A stretch of 64,000 nucleotides of DNA. Source: Terriglobia bacterium. GTDB taxonomy: Bacteria > Acidobacteriota > Terriglobia > JAIQFV01. Numbering within the stretch: position 1 is the stretch's first letter; every line of letters begins with the position of its first letter. The DNA lies in contig JAIQFY010000018.1 of the NCBI GenBank assembly GCA_020072965.1, positions 1 through 64,000 of the forward strand, written 5' to 3'. The position numbers were made by a program, and so were the translations under genes. The notes under the pieces were generated by a model. The model did not search any database and had not been told where the DNA came from. It was given only the letters and a program-made list of their open reading frames with translations. Shown piece after piece: positions 27,681 through 39,092 of this stretch.

Positions 27681-30665
27681 TCACTCTCCTTCAAAGGCTG
27701 GACAGACTGGCAGGAAATCACATTGAGGACAGAAGAAATTCCGTCGAGGCGGAAATGAACGGCGCCGAATTTCGCGGGCGATTTGCAGGATCGTGTCCCG
27801 ATCCAACTCGAGCTGTGCGGCGGTGCGCTCGGTGGTGATCTTCTCCCCGTTCTCGAGATTGTAGAAAGACAGACTCGCCGGCCACAAGTGAAAGGACTCG
27901 CGGCATGCCAGCGCATACACGGAGAGCTGCAAACTCCGATCCGCTTCCTTCTGGTCTTTCGGCCGGCCCGTCTTGTAATCAACGAGCTCGACGCGCCCTT
28001 CCACGTCTTTGTTCACCTGGTCGACGCGGCCCATGACGATGACGTCGTCAATCGGAAACTGGAACTTTTTCTCCTGCCCCCATACGGAGACGTCCAGATG
28101 AATGTTCTTTTCGTAAAACCGGCGCAGTTGTTCCAACGCGCTCGTTCGGTACCGGTCCTCCTGGTACTTATCTTCAAACCCCACCGACCGCCGCCAGCGG
28201 AGAGCGAGATACTCCTCCATCCTTTCCGCCGGAAACACTCCCTCCTCCTGTTTCCAGACGAAGAACTGCCTCACACACTCATGCAGGATGGAACCCACGG
28301 TCAGCGCGGCGCTGGGCCCCCCGGAGAGCTTGTAGACGTGCCCGAATTTGTATTGCATGGGACACGTCTTGTAGGTCTCCATCGAAGAGGCACTCAGCCT
28401 TAATTCTTCTCCGGGGACGCCGGGGTCGACCGTTGGCGCAGACGCATTGCGAAGAGCCCAGAAAGGAAGCCGGGAATTCACCACGGACGCCTCCGCCGCC
28501 GACGGGTCCAGTGAGAGTTCGTTGGCCAGATCTTCCCCCGAAGGATTCATCTGACTGACTTTCAAATCGGCGTCGGCTCCCGGCCCATCGCGCTGAATGT
28601 CGCTCACAAATTCCGAGAGCTTCCACCGGGGCTTGGTGACCGCGGTCAGGATCAGGATCTCCTGCGCCCGCGTCATGGCGACATAACCCAGGCGCCGCTC
28701 CTCGTGGATATGCGCCCCGGGCGGGAGCAGGCCTTCCTTTCTCAGAACCTCGGGGAAAGGCAGCAACGTGGACCGCTGCCTGGCTGGAAAATAGTTCTGC
28801 GTCAAGCGAAGCACGAACACGACGGGAAATTCCAATCCCTTGGCGGCATGAACGGTCATCAGTCGGACTGCGTCTGCCTCCAGGGATTTGTCTACTTCCT
28901 CGGAAATGTCGCCGCCGGCTTCGAGGTAAAAGTCAAAGTACTGCAGGAAGTCCTTGAGTTGGTCTCCGGGATATCTTTTTTGCCATTCCTCCACAAACTT
29001 CAGGACGCGCCGCACCGGCATTCCGACTTCTTCTTCTCGATATGCCTTGACATCGCCCAGATGGAATTGCCGCGGCGCATCGCCTCCCTGAAGTTCCGCG
29101 GCACAGACTCTCACGGCCGACAGGGCCGATCGCTTCAACAGGGATTTCCGCAGGGATTCCACCCACGCAACAAAGGGGGCAAGTTTTATCTTCAATCTGC
29201 CTGAGGCCTCATTGTGCACGATCGCTTGAATCGCTTTATACAGGGACGAATGCCTCTTCCCACCAAGCCAAGGAGGGTGGGCAGCCCAGTCCGTCATGAC
29301 CATGAACTCCTCTTCCGTCAATCCCCACTTCGGCAATGCGAGCGTGCGGCCGCAGCAGATATTGTCGCCCGCTTTTACCAGGAAACGCATGGTCGCCAGG
29401 AGATCGCGGACTGCGGGATCGAGGAGCACCGACAGACCCACGACTCGAAAGGGAAGGGCCCGGCGCCGTAATGCCCTGATCAGGAGTTCCCGATGGGCGT
29501 GTGCGCGATAGAGCACGGCCATGTCGCGAAAGGCTCTTCCCATCGCATTCAATCGCTCAATTTCGGCGGCTACCGCGAGCGCCTCATCATCCGGCTCCGG
29601 AGCGATGACGAGCGGCACTGGTTCACCTTCCCCCTTTTCCGTCCACAGATTTTTGTCCGGATCGAAGCGGTCGGGATTGACCGCGATCAGTTGGTTGGCC
29701 CGTCGCAGAATTCGTCGCGTCGAGCGGTAGTTCCGGTTCAGCTTCAGCTGGTGAAACCGCGGAAACTTCCGGGCAAACAGAGTGAAGCTTTCCGAAGAGG
29801 CGCCCCGGAATCGATAGATCCCTTGATCGTCGTCGCCCACCACGGTAATGTTCTGATGCGATTGCGCCAGCAGGTGGAGCAGTTCAATCTGGGCGACGTT
29901 GGTGTCCTGAAACTCATCCACCAGGATGGCGCGATATCGATCCTCACAGGCCTGTCGGATCTCCGGATGCTCCTGCAACAACCGGACCGCCGAGGCGATG
30001 ACATCTCCGAACGTTTGGGCCCCGGCATCTGCGAGCAGTTGTGAAGCGACCTGGTAAACCCGGGCGATCTCGCGCTCCCGCTTCAACTGCAGCTCCGCAT
30101 CAGCGGATGACACCCGGCCGGCCTCCACTTCGCCCTGGAGTTGCTCCTCGAGGCCCTCGACATAGGCCTCATAGTCTGCGACGCTCACCAGTTCATCGTG
30201 GGCCCGGGACATGAACTCAATGAGATTATTCAGAAACTTTCCCGGCTCGGCGTTCTTCCAGAACACTTCAAGCTGAAGGCTATCCAGGTGACGCCGCAAC
30301 AATATCCAGAAATCAATGTTGTCGAGCAGTTGGCTCTTTTGACTTGGCCGGAGTCGTACTGACTGCTCTTCAACCAATTTCAGCGCAAAGGCGTGGAAGG
30401 TATGCACCCCGACTTCCCCGCTCCACGAGTCCCCCAGGCGTTGCCGTATCCGGCGGGCCATGACTTCGGTCGCCCGTTCAGTAAACGTCAGGGCCACGAC
30501 GTTCTCGGGACGCAGGCCTTCCACGCCACGGAGTAAAAACGCGACCCGTTCCGTGATCACCCGCGTCTTTCCAGTGCCGGCGCCCGCGATGATCAGCAAC
30601 GGGCTGCCCTCGTGGGTGACAGCCGCTTCTTGCTCGGGATTAAGCCGAATCTCGGGACTTGACAT
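27681..30665 (-). CDS. UvrD/PcrA-like helicase fused to a PD-(D/E)XK nuclease with probable Fe-S cysteines
   Basis: LLIIAGAGTGKTRVITERVA (Walker A), ILVDEFQDTNVAQ, VGDDDQGIYRFRGA, TVHAAKGLEFPVVF; C-terminal VGSILHECV...ELVDYKTGRPKD and CPQCDFLPVC. Confidence 0.92.
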   Translation of the reverse strand: MSSPEIRLNPEQEAAVTHEGSPLLIIAGAGTGKTRVITERVAFLLRGVEGLRPENVVALTFTERATEVMARRIRQRLGDSWSGEVGVHTFHAFALKLVEEQSVRLRPSQKSQLLDNIDFWILLRRHLDSLQLEVFWKNAEPGKFLNNLIEFMSRAHDELVSVADYEAYVEGLEEQLQGEVEAGRVSSADAELQLKREREIARVYQVASQLLADAGAQTFGDVIASAVRLLQEHPEIRQACEDRYRAILVDEFQDTNVAQIELLHLLAQSHQNITVVGDDDQGIYRFRGASSESFTLFARKFPRFHQLKLNRNYRSTRRILRRANQLIAVNPDRFDPDKNLWTEKGEGEPVPLVIAPEPDDEALAVAAEIERLNAMGRAFRDMAVLYRAHAHRELLIRALRRRALPFRVVGLSVLLDPAVRDLLATMRFLVKAGDNICCGRTLALPKWGLTEEEFMVMTDWAAHPPWLGGKRHSSLYKAIQAIVHNEASGRLKIKLAPFVAWVESLRKSLLKRSALSAVRVCAAELQGGDAPRQFHLGDVKAYREEEVGMPVRRVLKFVEEWQKRYPGDQLKDFLQYFDFYLEAGGDISEEVDKSLEADAVRLMTVHAAKGLEFPVVFVLRLTQNYFPARQRSTLLPFPEVLRKEGLLPPGAHIHEERRLGYVAMTRAQEILILTAVTKPRWKLSEFVSDIQRDGPGADADLKVSQMNPSGEDLANELSLDPSAAEASVVNSRLPFWALRNASAPTVDPGVPGEELRLSASSMETYKTCPMQYKFGHVYKLSGGPSAALTVGSILHECVRQFFVWKQEEGVFPAERMEEYLALRWRRSVGFEDKYQEDRYRTSALEQLRRFYEKNIHLDVSVWGQEKKFQFPIDDVIVMGRVDQVNKDVEGRVELVDYKTGRPKDQKEADRSLQLSVYALACRESFHLWPASLSFYNLENGEKITTERTAAQLELDRDTILQIAREIRRRSFPPRRNFFCPQCDFLPVCPAFEGE

Positions 30666-31104
30666 ATTCTCCTTGCCCCCTTCCTTTGGAGGGGGCACAT
30701 GAGGCCCTCGCCTCTTGGTTGGTTCTCATAAGAATCGAAGGGAAAATATAATCGGTTGTGTTTCTATGTACAATTCAAATATCCCGCCCGCTTTCCGCGT
30801 GTGGCGATGGGATGGGGGAACCCTTTGAATGGGGCCCCTCCCCACGGGCCTTGCTGTCTATCCCGTTTCTTTACAATTTTTCAGGGAACATGATAGAATT
30901 TCGTGTAATTTGAGCGTTGTTTTTGTTCTCATTTCCCGCATCCCGATGGATCCGCACGGGCTCTCCGGATCGGAATTGGCGGATCAACTCTGCAACGTTG
31001 ACACCGGATCAGCGAGGCCAAAGCAAGGAACAGTCGAGCTCGCTTTCATCATCAGCACGATCAATTCGCGAAACAACCGAGAGAAGAATTAAGGAGTTTC
31101 TGTC

Positions 31105-31854
31105 ATGTCAGGGCATTCAAAGTGGCATTCGATCAAGCATAAGAAGGGCGCCGCAGATGCCAAGCGCGGACGCATATTTACGAAGCTCATCAAGGAAATC
31201 ACTGTCGCCGCCCGTGTAGGGGGAGGCGACCCGGATGGCAACCCGCGATTGCGCACGGCCATTCTCGCGGGAAAGTCGGAAAACATGCCCGCCGACAACA
31301 TCAAACGCGCCATCCAGAAGGGTACCGGCGAGCTGCCCGGCGCCCAGTATGAAGAAATCACCTACGAAGGATACGGCCCGGGTGGGGTTGCCATCATCGT
31401 AGATGCCATGAGCGACAATAAGAACCGAACCGTGTCGGAGATGCGACACATCTTCAGCAAACACGGTGGAAATCTCGGTGAAGCCAATTCGGTGGCGTGG
31501 ATGTTCCACAAGAAGGGCTATTTGATTGTGGAAAAAGCGAAGGCCAGTGAAGACCGCTTGATGGAGGTGGGGCTGGACGCGGGAATTGACGATATCCGGG
31601 AAGATGGTGACAACCTTGAAGTCCTGACCGCTCCCGAGAGTTTTGAATCGGTATTGAAGGCCATCAAATCTGCGGGCATCGAACCGACGACGGCTGAAGT
31701 GTCAAAGGTCCCTCAGAACTATGTCAAGCTCGACAGCAAACAAGCGGCCCAGATGCTGCGACTCATGGAGGAGTTGGAGGACCATGAAGATGTCCAGAAG
31801 GTCTTCGCGAACTTTGACATTGAAGAAAAAGATCTGGAGGCAGTGGTTGGATAA
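31105..31854 (+). CDS. yebC: YebC/PmpR-family regulator
   Basis: MSGHSKWHSIKHKKGAADAKRGRIFTKLIKEI; full-length match to the family. Confidence 0.97.
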   Translation: MSGHSKWHSIKHKKGAADAKRGRIFTKLIKEITVAARVGGGDPDGNPRLRTAILAGKSENMPADNIKRAIQKGTGELPGAQYEEITYEGYGPGGVAIIVDAMSDNKNRTVSEMRHIFSKHGGNLGEANSVAWMFHKKGYLIVEKAKASEDRLMEVGLDAGIDDIREDGDNLEVLTAPESFESVLKAIKSAGIEPTTAEVSKVPQNYVKLDSKQAAQMLRLMEELEDHEDVQKVFANFDIEEKDLEAVVG

Positions 31855-32043
31855 TCTCCGGGACTGGGCGGTAGGGGGCAGGATCGGGTATGGACGCGCC
31901 GGAGATGCCCGGTTCTTGAGAACCTTTTTCCTGGGCCAGTGCCGCAAGGCAACCGCTGGAAATCCCCCAGCAAGATTCCGGGCCCTTGAGCAAGGATAGG
32001 ACGAAACTGATTAAGAGTCCGGCGGGATGATCAGCCTGATCAA

Positions 32044-32565
32044 ATGCGAATTCTCGGCATCGATTGCGGCAGCGAACGGACCGGCTTCGGCGTTATTGAT
32101 TCCGACGGGGACCTCCACCAGGTTGTTGTCTTTGGTGCGGTCGAGACCTCTTCCAAACAGTCATTCCCCAGACGCCTGCAGAAAATCCATGCGGGGCTCG
32201 TCTCTCTCATCCAGCAGTTTTCTCCCGATGAAGTCGCGGTTGAGGAAGTGTTCTACGCCTCCAATGTGAAAAGTGCCTTGAAACTGGGGCACGTCCGCGG
32301 TGTTGCGCTTCTCGCCGCCACCGAGGCCGGCATCCCCATCAGCGAATACTCCGCCCTGGAAGTTAAATCCAGCGTCGTGGGGTATGGGCGTGCGGAGAAG
32401 AGACAAGTTCAAGAAATGGTGAAGGTCCTGCTGCGGCTCCGGGATATCCCTCAGCCAGATGATGCTGCCGACGCCCTGGCCATCAGCATTTGCCACGTCC
32501 ATCATCGTGCCACTCAAATCCGAATAGAGGAGAGCCTTGCCGCCGAGAACAAGCGGCACGGGTGA
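32044..32565 (+). CDS. ruvC: Holliday junction endonuclease RuvC
   Basis: [57 protein letters not shown]; downstream of yebC. Confidence 0.97.
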   Translation: MRILGIDCGSERTGFGVIDSDGDLHQVVVFGAVETSSKQSFPRRLQKIHAGLVSLIQQFSPDEVAVEEVFYASNVKSALKLGHVRGVALLAATEAGIPISEYSALEVKSSVVGYGRAEKRQVQEMVKVLLRLRDIPQPDDAADALAISICHVHHRATQIRIEESLAAENKRHG

Positions 32566-32571
32566 GGGAGA

Positions 32572-33360
32572 ATGAAGTCGTCCGGCGTGATCGTGACGGG
32601 AACTGCGTCCCCTGTCTGTGTTTTGACGACCACTCTAAATCGAACCATGACCAGGATCCAGAAAAGTCCATGGTTGGCGCTTATGGGGCTCCTTTTTGTG
32701 CTGGCGTCTACGCCCGCTCTCATGGGCCGTGCCACCGGAAAGACCATTCCCGACGGACCGGACGCTCTTCCCCCCACGTCGATTCTCTTCTCCAAAGACT
32801 TTCAGCAGGGACCGTATGAGCGCTTCAAGATAACGATTGATCAGCTGGGACGGGGAAAGTTTGAGGCCAAGCCGCGCGACGGTGAGTTGATCGCGAGGGA
32901 TTTGCAGGTAAGCCAGGACACGATGCGACGGCTTCTGAATTCATTCGAGTCCGCCCAATTCCTCTCATCAACTCGAGAGTACGAGAGCCATGTCAAAGTG
33001 GCCGACATGGGAATGAAGACCATCGCGTTGGAGCAGAATGGACGGTCCCGGGAGGTGCGCTTCAACTATACCTTCGACAAAAACATGGCCACCGTGGCGG
33101 ACCTGTTTGGTGGCCTCGTGACGACTCAACTTCGGCTCGCGGCCCTGGAAAACGCCAAGAAATACGACCGGCTCGGGCTGCCCGACGAACTCAATGCCCT
33201 GCAGGCTGAATTAAACAACCGATGGCTGGTGGATGCCGAACTTCTGATTCCTCTCCTCACCGAAATTGCAAACAATCACGCCTTCTTCAATGTCGTGCAA
33301 CGCCAGGCTCGCCAATTGATCCAGCAGATTGAGTCCGCCACACCCTCCTCGAGGAAATAA
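32572..33360 (+). CDS. Secreted hypothetical protein
   Basis: Coherent ORF; true start may be Met at 32647 (MTRIQKSPWLALMGLLFVLASTPALMG signal peptide). Confidence 0.65.
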   Translation: MKSSGVIVTGTASPVCVLTTTLNRTMTRIQKSPWLALMGLLFVLASTPALMGRATGKTIPDGPDALPPTSILFSKDFQQGPYERFKITIDQLGRGKFEAKPRDGELIARDLQVSQDTMRRLLNSFESAQFLSSTREYESHVKVADMGMKTIALEQNGRSREVRFNYTFDKNMATVADLFGGLVTTQLRLAALENAKKYDRLGLPDELNALQAELNNRWLVDAELLIPLLTEIANNHAFFNVVQRQARQLIQQIESATPSSRK

Positions 33361-33404
33361 CCCTGCGCTTTCGTGAGAGTGACTTCCAACACCGCGTCAG
33401 GGCG

Positions 33405-33776
33405 CTATTGGAGAACGGGTTTTGTCACGCGCGGAGAGAAATGCCACAGGTAGGATTTGCCAAGGGGGAGATCAACCAGGACCGCATACTGTACCTCTAT
33501 GGTGACCAAGCCCGTCGTCCTCGTGACATGGATGTTTGCGTCCTTCACCGGCAGTTTCAGTTCTCTTGCTTTAATCAAGATCGCCGACCGGATCTTCCCT
33601 TCATCCCGGTTGCCGGCGGCCGCTTCTTTGGCCTCGTAATCCATGGCATCAGTGAACTCATTGGAGGAGACGTAAGGCGGGAGAAACTTCACTCCCAGAT
33701 AAATGATTGCGGCCAGGACGACAACCCAAAAAACAAACGACCCTGTTCCACCTCGTTGGCTGCTCCTTCGTCCCAT
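33405..33776 (-). CDS. Membrane-anchored DUF4845-like protein
   Basis: MGRRSSQRGGTGSFVFWVVVLAAIIYLGVKFLPPYVSSNEFTDAMDYEAKEAA...; single N-terminal TM; start refined from 33830. Confidence 0.65.
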   Translation of the reverse strand: MGRRSSQRGGTGSFVFWVVVLAAIIYLGVKFLPPYVSSNEFTDAMDYEAKEAAAGNRDEGKIRSAILIKARELKLPVKDANIHVTRTTGLVTIEVQYAVLVDLPLGKSYLWHFSPRVTKPVLQ

Positions 33777-33846
33777 CGATCCCGTTTTCCTTTCGAATCG
33801 AAAATCGCCGCACCGGGTTTCAGATTTCATCTCATCGGCCCGCGGG

Positions 33847-35574
33847 TCATTCCTTAGTTTGGGGCGTACTCGACTCCAGTGCTGCCTGCACCCTTGCCGC
33901 GACCTCGTCCAGCGCCACGTCGACCGATTCGCGCTTTGCCCGGATGTAAATCTCGGCTTTGCCCTCTTTAAGCTTCTTGGGTCCCAGAGTCACCCGCAGG
34001 GGAATTCCAATCAGGTCATTGTCCTTGAATTTTACCCCGGGCCGCTCATCTCGATCATCAAGCAGAACATCAATTCCCGCTGCTTCCAACGCCGTGGTAA
34101 TCCGTTCCGCTGCCCGGACTGACTCCGGGTCACCCATGTTGACGACATTCACGATCACAGAGAACGGGGCAATGGAAACGGGCAGGATCATTCCATTTTC
34201 ATCATGATTTTGTTCGATGGCCGCGGCGAGGATCCGTTCGACCCCAATCCCGTAACAGCCCATGATCATAGGGACGGCTTCCCCTTTCTCATTCAACACC
34301 GTGGCCTTCATGGTCTGGGAATAGCGGACGCCGAGCTTGAAAATCTGTCCCACCTCCAGCCCCTTCCACATCCTGATGGGCTTCCCACAGTTGATGCAGA
34401 AATCCCCTTCCTCGACCAAACGCACCTGCTGATATTCGCCCTTGAAGTCCCGGTCCACGACGACTCCGCGAATGTGGAAATCATCCTCGTTGGCGCCCGT
34501 CGTCATATTCTTCCGGCCGCGGAGCGCCTCGTCGACGACAATGCGAAGCCCGCTCACCCCCACGGGACCGAGCGAACCGGCGTTGGCGCCCATGGCCGCC
34601 ACAATTTGGCCGGGATGGGCCGGATAGAATCTCGCCTCCGCACCAAACAATCGCGCCAGGGCCGCTTCGTTGACGGTATGATCGCCGCGCACGCAGACCA
34701 GAACAGGCTGTTCGTCCACCATATAGACCAGCGTTTTAATCTGCCTATGGGCCTCGGCCCCGCCCGGAAAGGTTTCCAGAGCCGCGATCGTCCGAATGCC
34801 CGGGGTTGGAAATTTCTCGGGACGGTCCGGCGCCGGTTGATCATCAACGACGGGGGCCCTGCTGATCGCCATTTCGCGGTTGGCTCCGTAACCACAGTGC
34901 TCGCAATGGACAATCAGATCTTCGCCGACGTCGATGAGCGCTGAAAACTCATGTGAGTCTTTGCCTCCCATCGCCCCCGTGTCGGCCTTCACCGCAATGT
35001 AACGCAGGCCACAGCGATCGTAGATCCGGCTGTAGGCACGGTACTGCTGCTGATAGGTCTCATCGAGGGACTCCCACGAGGTATGGAAGGAGTATGCATC
35101 CTTCATGGTGAATTGCCGCACGCGCAACAGGCCGCCCTTGGGACGGGCCTCATCGCGAAATTTGGTTTGAATCTGATACCAGGTCTGCGGCAGTTGCTTG
35201 TAGCTCCGGAGTTCATGACGGGCAATATCGGTGATGACCTCCTCATGGGTCATGCCGAGACACATGTCCCTTCCCGCGCGATCCTTCAGGCGGAACATAT
35301 TGTCTCCCATGATTTCCCAGCGCCCGGATTCCTCCCACAACTCCCGGGGATGGAGGACCGGCAGAAAAAACTCCTGACCGCCGATGCGATTCATTTCTTC
35401 CCGGATGATTTGGGAGATTTTGAGCACCGACCGTTGCGCCAGTGGCAGATAGGAATAAATGCCCGCAGCCACTTGACGGATGTAACCCGCCCGCAGCAGG
35501 AGCTGATGACTGATTGTCTCTGCCTCGGCCGGCATCTCTCTCAGAGTCGGTATGAAAGTCTCACTCCAGCGCAA
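33847..35574 (-). CDS. proS: Proline--tRNA ligase
   Basis: [53 protein letters not shown]...; class II motifs and YBAK-like insertion. Confidence 0.97.
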   Translation of the reverse strand: MRWSETFIPTLREMPAEAETISHQLLLRAGYIRQVAAGIYSYLPLAQRSVLKISQIIREEMNRIGGQEFFLPVLHPRELWEESGRWEIMGDNMFRLKDRAGRDMCLGMTHEEVITDIARHELRSYKQLPQTWYQIQTKFRDEARPKGGLLRVRQFTMKDAYSFHTSWESLDETYQQQYRAYSRIYDRCGLRYIAVKADTGAMGGKDSHEFSALIDVGEDLIVHCEHCGYGANREMAISRAPVVDDQPAPDRPEKFPTPGIRTIAALETFPGGAEAHRQIKTLVYMVDEQPVLVCVRGDHTVNEAALARLFGAEARFYPAHPGQIVAAMGANAGSLGPVGVSGLRIVVDEALRGRKNMTTGANEDDFHIRGVVVDRDFKGEYQQVRLVEEGDFCINCGKPIRMWKGLEVGQIFKLGVRYSQTMKATVLNEKGEAVPMIMGCYGIGVERILAAAIEQNHDENGMILPVSIAPFSVIVNVVNMGDPESVRAAERITTALEAAGIDVLLDDRDERPGVKFKDNDLIGIPLRVTLGPKKLKEGKAEIYIRAKRESVDVALDEVAARVQAALESSTPQTKE

Positions 35575-35842
35575 GCCAGGTCTCTCCTCTCGTGCAAAAA
35601 AGACGGGTACCGATCGAATACGGAAACAACGCCCTCACGGAAAATTCCGTCGCCAAACCGGCGTCAAATGTTCAGTGAAAGCACGCGCTTTGTCAAGGCG
35701 AATTGCGGTCGGGAGATTCAACTTTGATGTTTGGCCCTCGACGGATCCTGAGACCGCTTGAGCAGGAACCAGCCGGGCTTTGCCGGCCTCAAGACGAGTC
35801 CTCACCCTCGCGCCTGCCCCGGCAATCGTGCCCGTGGTCCTC

Positions 35843-36652
35843 CTAACCGGTTTTCACCTTCATCGAAGAGTAATCCAAATGCGAACCGAGCACACTGTGT
35901 GGAATGGAATAAACAACCAGGAGGAACACCGCGGCGGCTATGATCGCTCCCGTCCGCTCTTTCTTCCAGTTCGCAAGCAGGGCGAGCAGCCATCCCACCA
36001 GGGCAATCAAAGTTTTGTTATCGGTCAGGTCGTATCCGAAAGGAACGCCCGTCCAATACTCCCCGAAGGCATGGTGCTGCACGATGGGTCCGAGGATCAT
36101 GCCTCCCAAAATAAGGAATACCACCGTCAACCATGCAGTCGTCTTGTAGCCTGCGGTCCTGCGAATCGCCTTCAATGCGGTGACCGTCGACGCCCACATC
36201 GCCAGAAACATACAGGTCACATGAGGAATCAAGACCGTGAGCGGCACAACCCCTCGGAAACGAATCCGGATCGGAGAGTCGCCTCCGATCGTCTGTTGCC
36301 CTGCAGGCGATGACAGGGCAATGATGTACTCCATTCTCCCCGCCGGGGGCTGGTGAGGCAGACTGCCGACAAGATCATCTCTTTCACGCCGCATCGAAAC
36401 ACTCCCCCACGGTTCGCCCGCCCCGAGGCGGCGGAAGGAAAGCTGCCCCTGGATGGAAGGATCCAACTGTTTGAGACGGATCTCGGAGTCGCCTGGTCCG
36501 TCATAGCTCCGCGGCAAACGGTAGGAATAAGTCTGCCTGTCGAAGGTCACCTTGCCTCGCGCGGGATAGGTGGGGCCGGTCACGCGCTGGTAGTAGGCAG
36601 CTGCCAAGGTGATCAGCAGTGCCATGAGGTATGTGAAGGGTGAGCGTTTCAT
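35843..36652 (-). CDS. Integral membrane hypothetical protein
   Basis: MKRSPFTYLMALLITLAAAYYQRVTGPTYPARG... with several TM segments. Confidence 0.7.
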   Translation of the reverse strand: MKRSPFTYLMALLITLAAAYYQRVTGPTYPARGKVTFDRQTYSYRLPRSYDGPGDSEIRLKQLDPSIQGQLSFRRLGAGEPWGSVSMRRERDDLVGSLPHQPPAGRMEYIIALSSPAGQQTIGGDSPIRIRFRGVVPLTVLIPHVTCMFLAMWASTVTALKAIRRTAGYKTTAWLTVVFLILGGMILGPIVQHHAFGEYWTGVPFGYDLTDNKTLIALVGWLLALLANWKKERTGAIIAAAVFLLVVYSIPHSVLGSHLDYSSMKVKTG

Positions 36653-37218
36653 AGAACTGCGTCGCAAGGAGGCATCAAAAAATCATCAAAACATTCTCCA
36701 TTCCCCCAGGATATTCCGGTGGTCTCGGAAGAGAACTGTCACGCTGGTGACTATATACGACCCTCCCAAATTCTTTAAGCATTTAATCTCACTTTTTTCC
36801 AACGACTTGACTTTCTGCTCCGTCTAAGCAGTGGAAAGTGATGAAGAGGGGCACTTCCGAAATCACTTGCCCCAAGTTGTGAGGAGGCTGGCTTGCTTCT
36901 GGAAAATGTGCTAAGAGTGCAGCCCTCGACAAAGGAGAGCGCCTTGCCAGGTTCTCACAACTCGGCCCTTCGAACGGATCCCGAATGGGATCTCGTCGAA
37001 GGTTGCAAGAGCGGAAGCCTGCTGGAAAGTAGGGCGGATATTTCTGACATCGAGCCGCTCCGGTTCATCGGACGGCAAGCCCGATGACCCCACGTGTCTG
37101 CCTGGGATTGAGAATCCTTCGCTCCTGAGACCCCTCAAATGACGTTCGCGGGACTTCCCCCCTGGAGGCAGGGGAGTCCCGCCGACGGTTCCGCCTTCAA
37201 TCCCTGCCCCTTAATCAT

Positions 37219-37248
37219 TTGACTTTGATTTTTACACCTGTGTATATT
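37219..37248 (+). promoter_or_regulatory. Putative sigma70 promoter for the pgsA-like gene
   Basis: TTGACT, 18-nt spacer, TATATT. Confidence 0.4.
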
Positions 37249-37315
37249 GGCGGCGAGCGTTCCCCAAGAGGCCTCTGCCATTGGCGCTGAACGCCGCGAT
37301 CCCGGTCAATATCAA

Positions 37316-37972
37316 ATGACAAACCGCATGAAAGCAAGGCTGATCGCGTCGGAAACGGATCAGCTCTTCACCCTCTCGAATCAACTGACCGTGGCCCGTA
37401 TGGCCATGGTTCCGATCTTCGTCCTGCTGGTGATGTACGGGATGATCGGGTGGGCTCTGCTCGTCTTCCTGCTTGCGGGAGTCACCGACATGCTGGACGG
37501 ATGGCTGGCGCGGTGGCTGCACCAGCGCACGGTACTGGGCACCTATCTTGATCCCATCGCGGACAAGATGCTCCTGACGGCCTCCTTTGTCACGCTCTCG
37601 ATTCAATCGGTCCCCATCAAGAATCATATCCCCCTGTGGGCCACCGCCCTCTTTATCAGCCGCGACATCATCATCGTTGTCAGCGCTCTGATCATTTATA
37701 TTGCCACCGGATTCCGCAACTTCCGCCCATCGGTGTATGGAAAAATCACAACGCTCCTGCAGTTGGCCACGGTCCTGACATCGATCGGATTCAGTTATCT
37801 GGGGTATCGTTCTTTAATAGCCCGGGCCACGGTGTACGCGGCGGTCGCGGCCACAGCATTCTCCGGTTTTCACTACGTCATCCTCATGCGCCAGCGGCTG
37901 GGAGAAGAGGCCCCGGCCGCGGCGGTCGCGCCGAAACCCGAAGATGTAGAATTGCATCGCCGTGTGAGCTAG
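37316..37972 (+). CDS. pgsA: CDP-alcohol phosphatidyltransferase (PgsA-like)
   Basis: DMLDGWLARWLHQRTVLGTYLDPIADK matches the DGxxAR(x)8G(x)3D(x)3D motif. Confidence 0.85.
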   Translation: MTNRMKARLIASETDQLFTLSNQLTVARMAMVPIFVLLVMYGMIGWALLVFLLAGVTDMLDGWLARWLHQRTVLGTYLDPIADKMLLTASFVTLSIQSVPIKNHIPLWATALFISRDIIIVVSALIIYIATGFRNFRPSVYGKITTLLQLATVLTSIGFSYLGYRSLIARATVYAAVAATAFSGFHYVILMRQRLGEEAPAAAVAPKPEDVELHRRVS

Positions 37973-37993
37973 CCCGGGAAGGATGAGCCACCC

Positions 37994-39088
37994 TTGACAC
38001 TCACGACACCCCCCTCAGAAGCCCTCTCCCTGGCACAGCGCGTCCTCATCGTCCTGCTGCTGATCCTGGGATTCGGCCTGACGCTCTGGCTGGTCCGTCC
38101 GGTTATTTCCCCGCTGGTAATATCTCTGCTCCTTGCCTATGTCCTGAACCCCGTCGTGGAAAAACTGGAGGGCGTACTGGCTTCGCGACTGTTTGCTTTG
38201 ATCTTAATGACGCTGATTATCGTCGGGTTTATAGTCGTCTTTGCCATCTTCCTCGTTCCGCTCTTTGCCGACCAACTCACTCTCACGGTTCAGCGGATCC
38301 CCGTCGCCCTGAACAAACTGGTAGCGCAAATCGACCCTCTCCTCAACCGTCTGCGCGCTAATTATCCTCTCTTCTTCCGGCAATTCTTCGGCTCTTCGTT
38401 GGCCAGCGTCAAGAGTTCAATCCCCCTGCTCTCGACTCCGACCCTCAAAATCTTTTCGGCCGGTGCGACCGACCTCTTTTCGGTATTCCTGAATGCCTTG
38501 AAACTCTTGTTTGTTCCTGTCTTCACCTTCTATCTGCTCTATGATTTCCCGAATATCGGTCAAAAGATTTATCAAGCCATCCCCCATCGTCGAAAGCTTT
38601 TTTTCACAGAACGGTTCTACGAGATTGACCAGGCGCTGCGGCGCTTCACTCACGGTCAGTTGCTGATTGCTATCATCTATGCGGCAATCTACTCGGTGGG
38701 TCTGACCTTGCTGAACATCCAGGTGGGACTTTTTCTTGGTGTGCTGGCAGGTCTGGCAAACCTGGTCCCTTATCTCGGCACTGTGGTGGGTTTATTCTTC
38801 GCCATTATCCTCTCTACTTTTGATGGTTTCAGCTGGTTGCGCGTCGCCGGAATCCTGGGTGTGTTCGGGTTCGCACAGGCCCTGGATGGCTCCGTGCTGA
38901 CTCCGAAGATTCTCGGTAACAAGGTCGGACTCCATCCCCTCGTCATGTTGGTCGGCATCATCTCGTTTGGGAAACTCTTCGGCCTTCTGGGAATTGCCAT
39001 CGCCGTGCCCGCCATGGCAACCTTCGCGGTTTTCCTGCGGGCTTTTTACCGGGAATATCTGACCTCTGATTTTTATCACAGGACGTGA
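37994..39088 (+). CDS. AI-2E family (PerM-like) transporter
   Basis: Multi-TM; PVISPLVISLLLAYVLNPVVEKLE and GLANLVPYLGTVVGLFFAIILS. Confidence 0.92.
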   Translation: MTLTTPPSEALSLAQRVLIVLLLILGFGLTLWLVRPVISPLVISLLLAYVLNPVVEKLEGVLASRLFALILMTLIIVGFIVVFAIFLVPLFADQLTLTVQRIPVALNKLVAQIDPLLNRLRANYPLFFRQFFGSSLASVKSSIPLLSTPTLKIFSAGATDLFSVFLNALKLLFVPVFTFYLLYDFPNIGQKIYQAIPHRRKLFFTERFYEIDQALRRFTHGQLLIAIIYAAIYSVGLTLLNIQVGLFLGVLAGLANLVPYLGTVVGLFFAIILSTFDGFSWLRVAGILGVFGFAQALDGSVLTPKILGNKVGLHPLVMLVGIISFGKLFGLLGIAIAVPAMATFAVFLRAFYREYLTSDFYHRT

Positions 39089-39092
39089 ATGT

